From the NCBI RefSeq assembly GCF_000429725.1, contig NZ_AUCK01000001.1:186001-250000 (forward strand): 64,000 nucleotides of DNA. Reading direction: 5' to 3'. The notes below the pieces were generated by a model. It had not been told where the DNA came from. It saw only the letters and a program-made list of their open reading frames with translations, and did not search any database. The DNA is from Alkalicoccus chagannorensis DSM 18086. GTDB lineage: Bacteria; Bacillota; Bacilli; Bacillales; Salisediminibacteriaceae. Shown piece by piece: positions 9,371 through 16,327 of the stretch (the first letter of the stretch is position 1; every line of letters begins with the position of its first letter). The position numbers were made by a program, and so were the translations under genes.

Positions 9371-9417
9371 GGTAAAGGTCGAAATTATACAGTATAGCAT
9401 GAAGGAGGATCCCGCTG

Positions 9418-9645
9418 ATGGAACTATGGCTTTCCATTCTGCTGATCGTGGTCGCACTTATTGCGGGTGTAGCTCTCGGGTTTTTCATTGCACGTAAATA
9501 CATGATGAATTACATGAAGAAGAACCCGCCTATTAACGAAAAGATGCTGCGCGTTATGATGATGCAGATGGGGATGAACCCGTCCCAGAAGAAAATCAAT
9601 CAAATGATGAAGGCGATGAACAACGCCAACGATGACAAAAAATAG
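9418..9645 (+). CDS. yneF: UPF0154 membrane protein YneF
   Basis: 75 residues: one N-terminal transmembrane helix (about residues 4-26, [21 protein letters not shown]) and a Met-rich cytoplasmic part ([25 protein letters not shown]) diagnostic of the UPF0154 family. GAAGGAGG precedes ATG 9418. It is in the conserved position after tkt. The function is unknown. Confidence 0.92.
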   Translation: MELWLSILLIVVALIAGVALGFFIARKYMMNYMKKNPPINEKMLRVMMMQMGMNPSQKKINQMMKAMNNANDDKK

Positions 9646-9667
9646 CCGGCTGGCAGTGCCGGCCTGC

Positions 9668-9706
9668 AGAAGACACTCCGGCATTCCGCCGGAGTGTCTT
9701 CTTCTC
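9668..9706 (+). terminator. Strong terminator after yneF
   Basis: AGAAGACACTCCGGC-attcc-GCCGGAGTGTCTTCT is a perfect 15-bp stem, then TCTCTTT. Confidence 0.9.
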
Positions 9707-9818
9707 TTTGATTGACGTTTCAGAAGCACGGCCGGCTAGAGCTTCCGTCTGCTTTCTACAGCGGGCAAATATGATATACTCACATAGACGAAGCTCAATA
9801 CTGGGAGGATCTATAAGG

Positions 9819-10892
9819 ATGATGGCGAAATTAACGTTTGAACAATGGAATCCGGATGACATGATTGTGATCGACGTCCGCGCACCGGAAGAGTTCCAGG
9901 AATTTGCGCTGCCCGGAAGCGTCAATATTCCTTTGTTTACGGATGATGAACGGGCCGTTGTCGGTACCGCCTACAAACAGGAAAGTCCAGAAAGAGCGAA
10001 GGAGCTCGGTATTCAATTTTTTTCGGAAAAACTGCCAGAGTTTTATGAGAAAGTGACACAGCTGCAGGAAGAGCGGCAGCAGCCTCTGCTGATCGCATGT
10101 GCCAGAGGGGGAATGAGAAGCGGCACGTTCGTATCGCTGATGCAGAGTATTGGATTCGACGTGTATCAGCTGGAAGGGGGCATCCGGTCGGTGAGGCGGT
10201 GGGTTCAGGCAGAGCTGGACCGGCTTGGCAGAAACGAGTGGCATATCGTTGTTCTCGGTGGATATACAGGCACCCAGAAAACAATATACCTCGAAGCTCT
10301 GGAGCAGGAAGGGTTTCCGGTACTGAACCTGGAGCAGCTCGCCGGCCATCGCGGGTCTATTTTCGGTCATATCGGCATGCAGACTCGTTCGCAGAAAATG
10401 TTTGAATGGCTGCTCGTTCGGCGGCTGAGAGACTTGGAGCAGGAGTCATGGATGATTGTGGAAGCGGAAAGCAGAAGAATTGGAAGAGTCCTGCTGCCGG
10501 AATGGCTCGATGAAGAAAAAGATCGCAGTGTAATGGTGGAACTCGCCGACAAGATGGAGAACCGGGTAGCCTATCTGCTCGAAGAATATTCGCCGGACGA
10601 TCATGAAGCGGCATTTAACGAAGCGCTGGAAAAACTGGAGCGACGGCTTCCGCAGACATGGAAAACAGATATTCTTGAAGCTGCTTCGATGAAAGAATAC
10701 AGCAGGTTATTCGAACTGCTCCTCGAACATTATTACGATCCCCGCTACAGTCATAAAGACCGCACCGGCCGACAGCGGGAGGTCATTGAAGTTCCGCTGC
10801 ACGACTGCAGCGAGAAACAGGCATTGGAACGGATCCAAGAAAAATTAAAAGAGGCCAGCAGCGTTCCGGCAGCGGAAAACAGACATCCGTAA
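9819..10892 (+). CDS. mnmH: tRNA 2-selenouridine synthase MnmH (SelU)
   Basis: About 357 residues. The N-terminal rhodanese domain (about 1-130) has the catalytic Cys in CARGGMRSG. The C-terminal part is a P-loop domain. The enzyme replaces sulfur with selenium in the wobble 2-thiouridine of tRNA-Lys/Glu/Gln, using selenophosphate from SelD. Oddity: the P-loop reads GGYTGTQKT, with Gln153 where the GxxxxGK[ST] pattern has Gly. ATG 9819 (or 9822) follows GGGAGG. This gene marks the left edge of the selenium island; ccdA and yneI, present here in B. subtilis, are missing. Confidence 0.92.
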   Translation: MMAKLTFEQWNPDDMIVIDVRAPEEFQEFALPGSVNIPLFTDDERAVVGTAYKQESPERAKELGIQFFSEKLPEFYEKVTQLQEERQQPLLIACARGGMRSGTFVSLMQSIGFDVYQLEGGIRSVRRWVQAELDRLGRNEWHIVVLGGYTGTQKTIYLEALEQEGFPVLNLEQLAGHRGSIFGHIGMQTRSQKMFEWLLVRRLRDLEQESWMIVEAESRRIGRVLLPEWLDEEKDRSVMVELADKMENRVAYLLEEYSPDDHEAAFNEALEKLERRLPQTWKTDILEAASMKEYSRLFELLLEHYYDPRYSHKDRTGRQREVIEVPLHDCSEKQALERIQEKLKEASSVPAAENRHP

Positions 10893-10936
10893 GCAGAACA
10901 GCTGCAAGCCGGCTCGTCCGGTTAGCGCGTATGCCT

Positions 10937-11200
10937 GATAAACGAGGCTGGGACAAAACGAGAATAAAAAGAAAGCCCTCAGCCTTTTGGTGAGGACTTT
11001 CTTTATGTCGGTGAGAGACAAAGCGAAGGTAAAACTGGAGCTGGGATTTGCACTCATGGCAGTGAACGTGAGAACGTTCACTGCCATGAGACAGATTCGC
11101 CATTGTTTCTTTCAAACAAAACGCTTTCGACGACCTCACACGGGTCATCGAAAGCGTTTTTTACGTGCTGGAGAACGAAGTTGTCCCAGCCTTGTTTTAT
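10937..11200. repeat. Cloverleaf-like structured element with 12-bp terminal inverted repeats
   Basis: Terminal repeats AGGCTGGGACAA (10945-10956) and TTGTCCCAGCCT (11181-11192), with partial pairing further out (GATAAA / TTTTATC), enclose three hairpins: 10968-11004 (AAAGAAAG arms), 11055-11088 (perfect 15-bp stem, loop GAGA) and about 11117-11160 (AACGCTTTCGA arms, ending in T6). It lies between the convergent genes mnmH and ccdC. GAGGCTGGGACAAAA-type sequences are, from memory, common intergenic repeats in Bacilli. It may act as a two-way terminator or be a non-autonomous repeat. Confidence 0.75.
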
Positions 11201-11247
11201 CCGCAAGTTCTTGGATGGTGCTGCCATTTTCTCCGGTCAGAACTCGG

Positions 11248-11763
11248 CTATACGGTGTTCGTACTGCCGGGCGCCTGCACAGTATCAGGAGACTGTCGGG
11301 AAAACAACTGCCGCTGCACCTCACGAAATTTCATCCACATCGCAATACGCCATGGAAGTATCATGCCGAAAGCGAGCAGAAAAAACATCCCGGCCAGCAC
11401 TTCATATTCGAAGTGGATTCCGAGGACGGCTTTGAACGTGACGCGGACAATGAGAAGACCAAGGAGAATAAAGGGAAAAGCCTTGGACCGCTTCATGTAC
11501 ACATCGCCGTCTCTGATTTCAAAGGAGGATGTTTTAATCAGAATGATGGAGAACAGCATGCCTACGGCAAGTGCCTCTCCTACTTCCAGCCAGGTGATGT
11601 CCTGGACAGGAGGATAAAAGAACATAAGAAAGCCGGTGGACATCGCCAGCGGCGGAATTAAAATTTTCCTGGCTGATGCGGGCTTTTTCATGGAGCGCAT
11701 CCGGACGGCCAGGGCGAACAGCGTCATGATGAATGCCAGTATCATAAAAATTAGTGCGTTCAT
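11248..11763 (-). CDS. ccdC: CcdC-family membrane protein (YneJ)
   Basis: 171 residues with about five hydrophobic segments: an N-terminal helix, LIPPLAMSTGFLMFFYPPV, VGEALAVGMLFSIILIKTS, AFPFILLGLLIVRV and LAGMFFLLAFGMILPWRIA. It matches the CcdC/YneJ family encoded beside ccdA-yneI in B. subtilis and linked by location to cytochrome c biogenesis. GGGGGAG lies ahead of ATG 11763. The C-terminal tail is polar. Its partners ccdA and yneI are not in this stretch. Confidence 0.85.
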   Translation of the reverse strand: MNALIFMILAFIMTLFALAVRMRSMKKPASARKILIPPLAMSTGFLMFFYPPVQDITWLEVGEALAVGMLFSIILIKTSSFEIRDGDVYMKRSKAFPFILLGLLIVRVTFKAVLGIHFEYEVLAGMFFLLAFGMILPWRIAMWMKFREVQRQLFSRQSPDTVQAPGSTNTV

Positions 11764-11836
11764 GCAACTCCCCCATTTATTTTAGCACGTCCAGTATACC
11801 ACAGCCGTGCTGCCGATTGAAGCTGGTTTCAGGAAC

Positions 11837-11870
11837 GAAAAAAAGCGCTCCATCCCTTTTTAGGATGGAG
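11837..11870 (-). terminator. Terminator of yneK
   Basis: On the - strand, CTCCATCC-taaaaag-GGATGGAG then CGC and T7. The stem overlaps the last codons of yneK. Confidence 0.8.
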
Positions 11871-12297
11871 ACTGCTGGAAATATGTTTCGTAAGGGGTGA
11901 CATCGATGTTTTTTTCATTCAGTTTGCGGCGCAGAAACTTATGATCTCTCTTCGGCGTGGCAGCAATGTACCCTTTGACGATCAGTTCCTCCGTCAGGAC
12001 CTCGGCGTTTTCCGCAAGCGCGAATTCGCCGATTTTCCCCGCAATTTTCTGCTTGGCAATATCCCGGAAAATTTCTGGAACGGGTTCCACCAGCTCATTT
12101 AACAGCTCTTTTTTCTCCGGGGTCCAGAGATGAAGAGTTTTCTCAATATGATAATCCTGCCAGTCCAGGATCGATTTCCCGTCCTGCTTCGGCATTTTCT
12201 TTAAAAACTTGCGGAACATAAAATATCCGCCTATGGCTACAAGGACAAATACGAAGACCGACCAGAAAAAAATCAGCCACATGAATATGTCTTCCAC
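11860..12297 (-). CDS. yneK: YneK-family (DUF2621) membrane-anchored protein
   Basis: 145 residues with one N-terminal transmembrane helix (about 6-28, MWLIFFWSVFVFVLVAIGGYF) and a soluble domain containing WTPEKKELLNELVEPVPEIFRDIAKQ..., as in the DUF2621/YneK family. GTG 12297 is used because GGAAGGTG lies seven bases upstream; ATG 12282 is an alternative. The ccdC-yneK pair is conserved in Bacillus. The function is unknown. Confidence 0.85.
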   Translation of the reverse strand: MEDIFMWLIFFWSVFVFVLVAIGGYFMFRKFLKKMPKQDGKSILDWQDYHIEKTLHLWTPEKKELLNELVEPVPEIFRDIAKQKIAGKIGEFALAENAEVLTEELIVKGYIAATPKRDHKFLRRKLNEKNIDVTPYETYFQQSPS

Positions 12298-12332
12298 GTC
12301 CTTTCACCTTCCTTTTTGGATGTGATTGTGTA

Positions 12333-12429
12333 TGGCGGGACCGTGTGGGAATCGAACCCACCGGAGACGGCACGCGCCTCCCGAAAGGCTTTGAAGGCCC
12401 AGGCAAGCACCAGCTTTACAACCGGCCCC
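12333..12429 (-). tRNA. selC: tRNA-Sec (anticodon UCA)
   Basis: A 97-nt tRNA with anticodon TCA (genomic 12392-12394 read as TGA on +) in the loop CTTCAAA. The T arm is perfect (GTGGG-TTCGATT-CCCAC). It has a long extra arm (CGGGAGGC...CTCCGG region), discriminator G and an encoded CCA. The acceptor stem is GGGGCCG paired with CGGTCCC plus one unmatched pair, consistent with the 8-bp acceptor of bacterial tRNA-Sec. The long length, long variable arm and UCA anticodon identify it. It diverges from selB. The D-stem pairing I could draw is imperfect, so exact ends may shift by a base. Confidence 0.92.
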
Positions 12430-12444
12430 ATAGCAGCAGACTTC

Positions 12445-12483
12445 ATTATAAGCGATTGTCTGCCGAAATGCAATTGTGCAGAC
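12445..12483 (-). promoter_or_regulatory. tRNA-Sec promoter with a motif shared with selD/selW
   Basis: On the - strand, TTGCAT (12473-12468), 17 bases, TATAAT (12450-12445), ending 16 bases before the tRNA 5' end. The -35 overlaps CAATTGTGCAGA (+ strand 12471-12482), which is identical to a 12-mer in the selD/selW promoter region. GTCTGC (12458-12463) and GCAGAC (12478-12483) form an inverted repeat around the -35. Confidence 0.75.
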
Positions 12484-12540
12484 TTCTCGAATAACGAGGC
12501 TGAATCCGATACAATGTTACAAGACAGGAGAGGGGGAAGC

Positions 12541-14415
12541 GTGTTGAAACACTTTTATACAATTGGCATGGCAGGCCATATAGACCATGGAAAAACAACC
12601 TTAACGAAAGCGCTGACCAATATCGAAACCGACCGGCTCCAGGAGGAAAAGGACCGGGCTATTTCTATTGAACCAGGGTATGCCCTTTACGAACAGACCG
12701 AAGAAACCGAAACCGCTATCGTCGATGTACCCGGACACGAGCGATTTATCAGGCAGATGATAGCAGGTGTGGCAAGTATCGATGCGGTGCTCCTAGTAAT
12801 CGCTGCAGATGAAGGTGTGATGCCGCAGACGCGGGAACACCTGCATATTCTTGATCTGCTCGGGATTACAAAGGGAGCCGTCATCTTCACAAAAGCATCT
12901 CTTCTGGAAGAAGAACTGCGCGGGCTTCTCTATGAAGAAACGAAGGAAGCCCTCCGCGGGACGTTTCTTGCCGATAGTCCGGCCGTTTTCGTCGATTCCA
13001 TCAGCGGAGAAGGGATCGAAGAGGTGCGCACCCTCATTGGTGATTTACTTCAACACGGTTCGACGCGTCCCGCAGGCACCGGCTTCCGTATGCCTATTGA
13101 TCAATCATTCACGGTGAAAGGTCAGGGAACCGTCGTCCGCGGCACCGTCGTCAAAGGAGAGGCCCGACTCGAAGACCCGCTGTACGTCCAGCCAGGCAAT
13201 ACCCCTGTCCGCGTGCGGCAGATTCAGGTTCATCATTCCAAGCAGGATCGGGTCCGGGCAGGGCAGCGCGCCGCATTCAATCTCGGCGGAATCAGCTATG
13301 AACAGATCCATAGGGGAAATGTTCTCGTAGACCAGCCGGGACCGATGAGCCGGACGATCGATGTGTCGCTGCAGACAACGACCTTGTTTCAGCGTCCCTT
13401 AAAACAAAGAGCCCCTATTAAACTTCATACCGGCACCGCCGAGGTATACGGACGCATCGTTTTCTTCGACCGTAATGAACTGAAACCCGGGGAGACTGTG
13501 CTCTGCCAGCTGCGGCTGGAAGAGGAGGTTCCCTGCATGAGAGGAGACCGCTTCATCCTCCGCAGACCGACCCCGGCTGAAACGATTGGCGGTGGAACTA
13601 TCATCGATCCGGCCGGAGGGAAATATCGTTTTTCACCGGAAACGGTAAAGATGCTCACGCTGAAAGAGCAGGGGAGTCCGGAGGAGAGGCTCGCTCAGGC
13701 GATCCACAATCATAATGAGATCACGGCGGCTGAGGCAGCTGAAGAAACCGGTATGGAGAAAGCGTCGGCTGAACGTGCCCTGCAGGAAGGGCCTTTTATT
13801 GAGGCGGGCGGCTATTGGCTGTCGGCAGACGTATGGGAACAAGTGAAAGAGCAGGTCATCGGACGATTGTCAAAAGCGCATGAAGAAAATCCACTGAAGC
13901 CCGGGCTGGAGCGTGCCGCTCTTGCTGGAGAAATAAGCAGCCGAAAGCCGGCCGCTGAACAGCAGCTTATCAAAATGGAAGCAGAGGGGCATCTTCGATT
14001 CAGCGGGCCCTACGCCCAGCTCCCGTCTTTCCAGCAGCATTATCCAAAGGCATGGAAAAAAAGAATGGAGCAGGCCGAGCAGAAGATCACAGAGGGAGGC
14101 ATGCGGCCGCCGGCAGAAGCAGATGTCTATCAGGAAACAGGACTGCCTGCTTCATGGCAGAAACCACTCCATGTCTATCTAGTAGACGCTGGAAGTATGC
14201 TCGAACTCAACGACAAGCACCTGATCAGCAGAAGCGCCGTGGAGCAGGCCGCCCAGCGCCTTCGGGACAGCTGTCCAGACAGTTTTTCGCTGCAGGATGC
14301 CAAAGCGGTTCTCGATCTGCCGAGAAAATATCTCGTTCCGCTTCTTGAGCTGTTTGATTCCTTGAACTGGACCCGCTTTACCGAAGGCACCCGGACGTGG
14401 AAACGACCGAAATAA
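12541..14415 (+). CDS. selB: Selenocysteine-specific elongation factor SelB
   Basis: 624 residues, the normal length for bacterial SelB. It delivers Sec-tRNA to ribosomes at UGA codons followed by a SECIS hairpin. Seen: G1 [10 protein letters not shown] (residues 11-20), DVPGHERF (G3), EF-Tu-like domains II and III ([17 protein letters not shown]...) and a C-terminal series of winged helices (from about residue 390) for SECIS RNA binding. Oddity: the G4 motif reads TKAS (117-120) where TKxD is expected, so the guanine-specifying Asp is Ser. GTG 12541 follows AGGAGAGGGGG. It diverges from tRNA-Sec. An in-frame upstream extension across the tRNA gene is not real. Confidence 0.95.
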   Translation: MLKHFYTIGMAGHIDHGKTTLTKALTNIETDRLQEEKDRAISIEPGYALYEQTEETETAIVDVPGHERFIRQMIAGVASIDAVLLVIAADEGVMPQTREHLHILDLLGITKGAVIFTKASLLEEELRGLLYEETKEALRGTFLADSPAVFVDSISGEGIEEVRTLIGDLLQHGSTRPAGTGFRMPIDQSFTVKGQGTVVRGTVVKGEARLEDPLYVQPGNTPVRVRQIQVHHSKQDRVRAGQRAAFNLGGISYEQIHRGNVLVDQPGPMSRTIDVSLQTTTLFQRPLKQRAPIKLHTGTAEVYGRIVFFDRNELKPGETVLCQLRLEEEVPCMRGDRFILRRPTPAETIGGGTIIDPAGGKYRFSPETVKMLTLKEQGSPEERLAQAIHNHNEITAAEAAEETGMEKASAERALQEGPFIEAGGYWLSADVWEQVKEQVIGRLSKAHEENPLKPGLERAALAGEISSRKPAAEQQLIKMEAEGHLRFSGPYAQLPSFQQHYPKAWKKRMEQAEQKITEGGMRPPAEADVYQETGLPASWQKPLHVYLVDAGSMLELNDKHLISRSAVEQAAQRLRDSCPDSFSLQDAKAVLDLPRKYLVPLLELFDSLNWTRFTEGTRTWKRPK

Positions 14416-14525
14416 CGAGCTTACGCTATACCTGTTGTGCTGAAGGCTGTATCGAACTTATGTTCGTGATATGACTCGATGAGAACATGAGCAGCTCCGG
14501 CACGTCCTCCAGCCGCTGGAAAAGT

Positions 14526-14670
14526 GAACAAAAGCGCGAAGCGCCTTTTGGTCGGAACGGCGTGCGGAAGCGCTGCAAGCTTTTTGAGGGAAGAAAACGT
14601 TCTTTGTTTCTTCCCGAGCAGCGCATGGAGCCGCCGTCACACTGCTTGAAAACTTATCCATTCCTATCAT
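14526..14670 (-). repeat. Dispersed intergenic repeat, copy A
   Basis: The reverse complement matches 51541-51688 at roughly 93% by eye over about 145 bases. Shared landmarks are GTGTGACGGCGGCTCCATGC, CTCGGGAAGAAACAAAGAAC and CCGACCAAAAGGCGCTT. The end can fold as CAAAAGgCGC / GCGCTTTTG. It sits in the selB-selD gap (14416-14746), which otherwise holds only the selD terminator. Confidence 0.85.
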
Positions 14671-14671
14671 G

Positions 14672-14708
14672 AAAAAAAGCCTGTCAGACGAGTGTTCGTC
14701 TGACAGGC
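14672..14708. terminator. Terminator of selD
   Basis: GCCTGTCAGACG-agtgtt-CGTCTGACAGGC is a perfect 12-bp stem with T7 on the - strand, just past the selD stop. Confidence 0.9.
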
Positions 14709-14746
14709 AGTGTGAAGGGACGAAAGATCCTGCACAGGCGGGATCT

Positions 14747-15823
14747 TTACGCTTCGTCTCTATCGTTTGTCACGATAATGGTATGATCTTGTTTTTCCTT
14801 TACTTCTCCGACAATCCAGGCGCCGAAGCGGGAATCCTGCATGTCTTTCACATAAGCATCTGCTTCATCTGCAGTCATGCTGACGAGCAGGCCGCCGGAA
14901 GTGATGCCGTCGGAAATAGCGTAAATTTCATGTTCTTTCATCGAAGTCGGGAACGTTGTCTCTTTCTCGAGCCACTTCACGTTGTCTTTCGTTCCGCCGG
15001 GAATCGTCCCAGCTGACGCATGGCGCTTCGTTCCAGGAAGAAACGGCACTTTTGGAAAATCAAACTGGATGGACACGCCACTGCCGGAAGCCATTTCATA
15101 GCCGTGGCCGATCAGACCGAACCCGGTCACATCGGTAACGGCATGCGGGTGATAAGGTTTGAGCTTATCCGCAGCTTCTTTATTCAGTGCCGCCATCGTT
15201 TCCGTTACAGCATAGATTTCCTGCCGGCTTGCTTTATCATACTTGATGGCTGTCGTCACGATGCCGGCACCCAGCGGTTTGGTCAAAACCAGCTTGTCGC
15301 CGGGTTCAGCACCGACGTTTTTCCATACGTGATCAGGGTGCACGGTGCCGGTACAGCTGAGGCCGAATTTCGGCTCCGGGTCATCAATAGAATGGCCGCC
15401 GGCTATGACAGCCCCTGATTCTTTCACTTTGTCAGCACCGCCCTGCATGATGCCTGCGAGGACTTCCGGCTGTAATTTATCGACTGGATATCCGACGATG
15501 TTAAGCACCGTCACAGGTTCGGCACCCATGGCGTAAATATCACTTAGCGCATTAGCTGCAGCGATCTGGCCGAACTGGTAAGGGTCATCCACAATCGGTG
15601 TGAAGTAATCAACGGTCTGTACAATAGCAAGATCGTCGCGGAGTTTGTATACGCCGGCATCATCCGACGTATCGATTCCGACAATCAAATTTTCGTTTCC
15701 ACTGTCTTTCGGCAGATGACGCAGGACCTGCGTCAGGTCTTCAGGACCAATTTTGCATCCTCAGCCAGCCTTTTTGGTCATAGACGTCAATTTTTTTCCG
15801 CTTGAGCGCATTTGTTTCATCAT
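14747..15823 (-). CDS. selD: Selenophosphate synthetase SelD, itself a selenoprotein (in-frame UGA)
   Basis: 358 residues when TGA 15761-15763 is read as selenocysteine. Makes selenophosphate from selenide and ATP for both Sec and 2-selenouridine. The N-terminus reads ...KKLTSMTKKAG-U-GCKIGPEDL, placing Sec21 at the catalytic Cys position of SelD (Cys17 in E. coli) and Lys24 at the catalytic Lys. GIDTSDDAGVYKL, the metal-binding Asp region, follows, then GG[HS]SIDDPEPKFGL. A plain ORF caller truncates it at 15688, losing the active site. ATG 15823 lies nine bases after GGAGG. A hairpin with a GGTCC loop follows the UGA. Divergent from the SelW-like gene. Confidence 0.95.
15718..15763 (-). promoter_or_regulatory. 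selD UGA codon and SECIS-like hairpin
   Basis: TGA at 15763-15761 (- strand). After 26 bases comes GACGCA-GGTCC-TGCGTC (15734-15718), a 6-bp stem with loop GGTCC, closable to 7 bp. The inner GCAGGTCCTGC differs by one inserted base from the E. coli fdhF SECIS core GCAGGTCTGC (from memory). Confidence 0.8.
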
Positions 15824-15866
15824 CCATATCCGCCTCCAATCATCAAGTTCTGTCTGTTACTAGTCC

Positions 15867-15937
15867 ATTGTACGATGAATACGTACGGATGCCAATTGTT
15901 CTGCACAATTGACCGTATGCCCACTTTCCTCTAAACT
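15867..15937. promoter_or_regulatory. Divergent selD / selW promoters sharing a palindromic operator candidate
   Basis: For selD (- strand): TTGGCA (15895-15890), 17 bases, TACAAT (15872-15867). For the SelW-like operon (+): TTGACC (15909-15914), 17 bases, TAAACT (15932-15937). Between them lies CAATTGT-tctgc-ACAATTG (15893-15911), a perfect 7-bp inverted repeat overlapping both -35 boxes. Read on the - strand it begins CAATTGTGCAGA, the same 12-mer as at the tRNA-Sec promoter. Confidence 0.75.
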
Positions 15938-15970
15938 GACAGTAAGAATGTTCTGAAAGGAGTGGGTTCC

Positions 15971-16207
15971 GTGCATGTATCAATCAGGTTCTGCATGATG
16001 TGAAATTATGCGCCGACAGCTGCGGGTCTCGCAGAAGAGATATTTAAAGAAATGCGCAACGATGTTAAAGCATTGACGCTTGTGCCGGGCAGTGGTGGTG
16101 AATTCGAGGTGAAGAGTGGAGATACCCTGCTCTATTCTAAAAAAGAGACGGGTGAATTTCCTGCACATGAAGAGATTGTACGACTGCTCCGAAACGAAAA
16201 AAAGTAG
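15971..16207 (+). CDS. SelW-like (Rdx family) selenoprotein with C-x-x-U motif
   Basis: 78 residues when TGA 16001-16003 is decoded as Sec11. The start reads VHVSIRFCMM-U-NYAPTAAGLAEEIF, i.e. a beta strand followed by C8-M-M-U11 and a helix, then LVPGSGGEFEVKSGDTLLYSKKETGEFP. This is the thioredoxin-like Rdx fold of SelW/SelT/SelH: CxxU redox motif, GxFEV strand, L[IL][YH]SKK and a closing helix. Likely a thiol-redox protein; its partner is unknown. GTG 15971 follows AAAGGAGTGG. A GGTCT-loop hairpin lies 16 bases after the UGA. It heads the operon with a 33-aa peptide gene and selA. Ordinary gene finding misses it because of the UGA. Confidence 0.9.
16020..16034 (+). promoter_or_regulatory. 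SECIS-like hairpin of the SelW-like gene
   Basis: CTGCG-GGTCT-CGCAG, a 5-bp stem with loop GGTCT, begins 16 bases after the UGA (16001-16003). Loop and spacing match the bacterial SECIS (E. coli fdhF loop AGGTCT, GGUCU starting 18 bases after UGA, from memory). Confidence 0.8.
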
Positions 16208-16225
16208 ATTAAAGGAGAGATCAGC

Positions 16226-16327
16226 ATGGGGAAATTAGCAGCACTCGCTTTTCTAACCGGTTTAACGGTTTATGCCTACGGCTTATGGGAAGACGAACAA
16301 AAACGTAGAGAGCTGGACTTCACGTGA
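16226..16327 (+). CDS. 33-residue membrane peptide upstream of selA
   Basis: AAAGGAGAG precedes ATG 16226. The peptide has one hydrophobic helix (LAALAFLTGLTVYAYGLW) and a charged tail (EDEQKRRELDFT). Its TGA (16325-16327) overlaps the selA GTG (16324), a 4-base coupling, which argues that it is translated. It is below the size limit of most gene callers. I do not recognise it. It may only serve to couple selA translation to the SelW-like gene, or may be a real small membrane protein. Confidence 0.6.
   Translation: MGKLAALAFLTGLTVYAYGLWEDEQKRRELDFT

Noticed and set aside
12316-12540. N-terminal extension of selB through the tRNA-Sec gene
   Set aside because: The open frame is accidental; it crosses the antisense of tRNA-Sec, and the SelB family starts at the GTG/TTG at 12541-12544.
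16325-16327. TGA of the 33-aa peptide as a Sec codon fusing it to the next frame
   Set aside because: It overlaps the selA GTG in another frame, and read-through gives no sensible protein. It is a coupling overlap.
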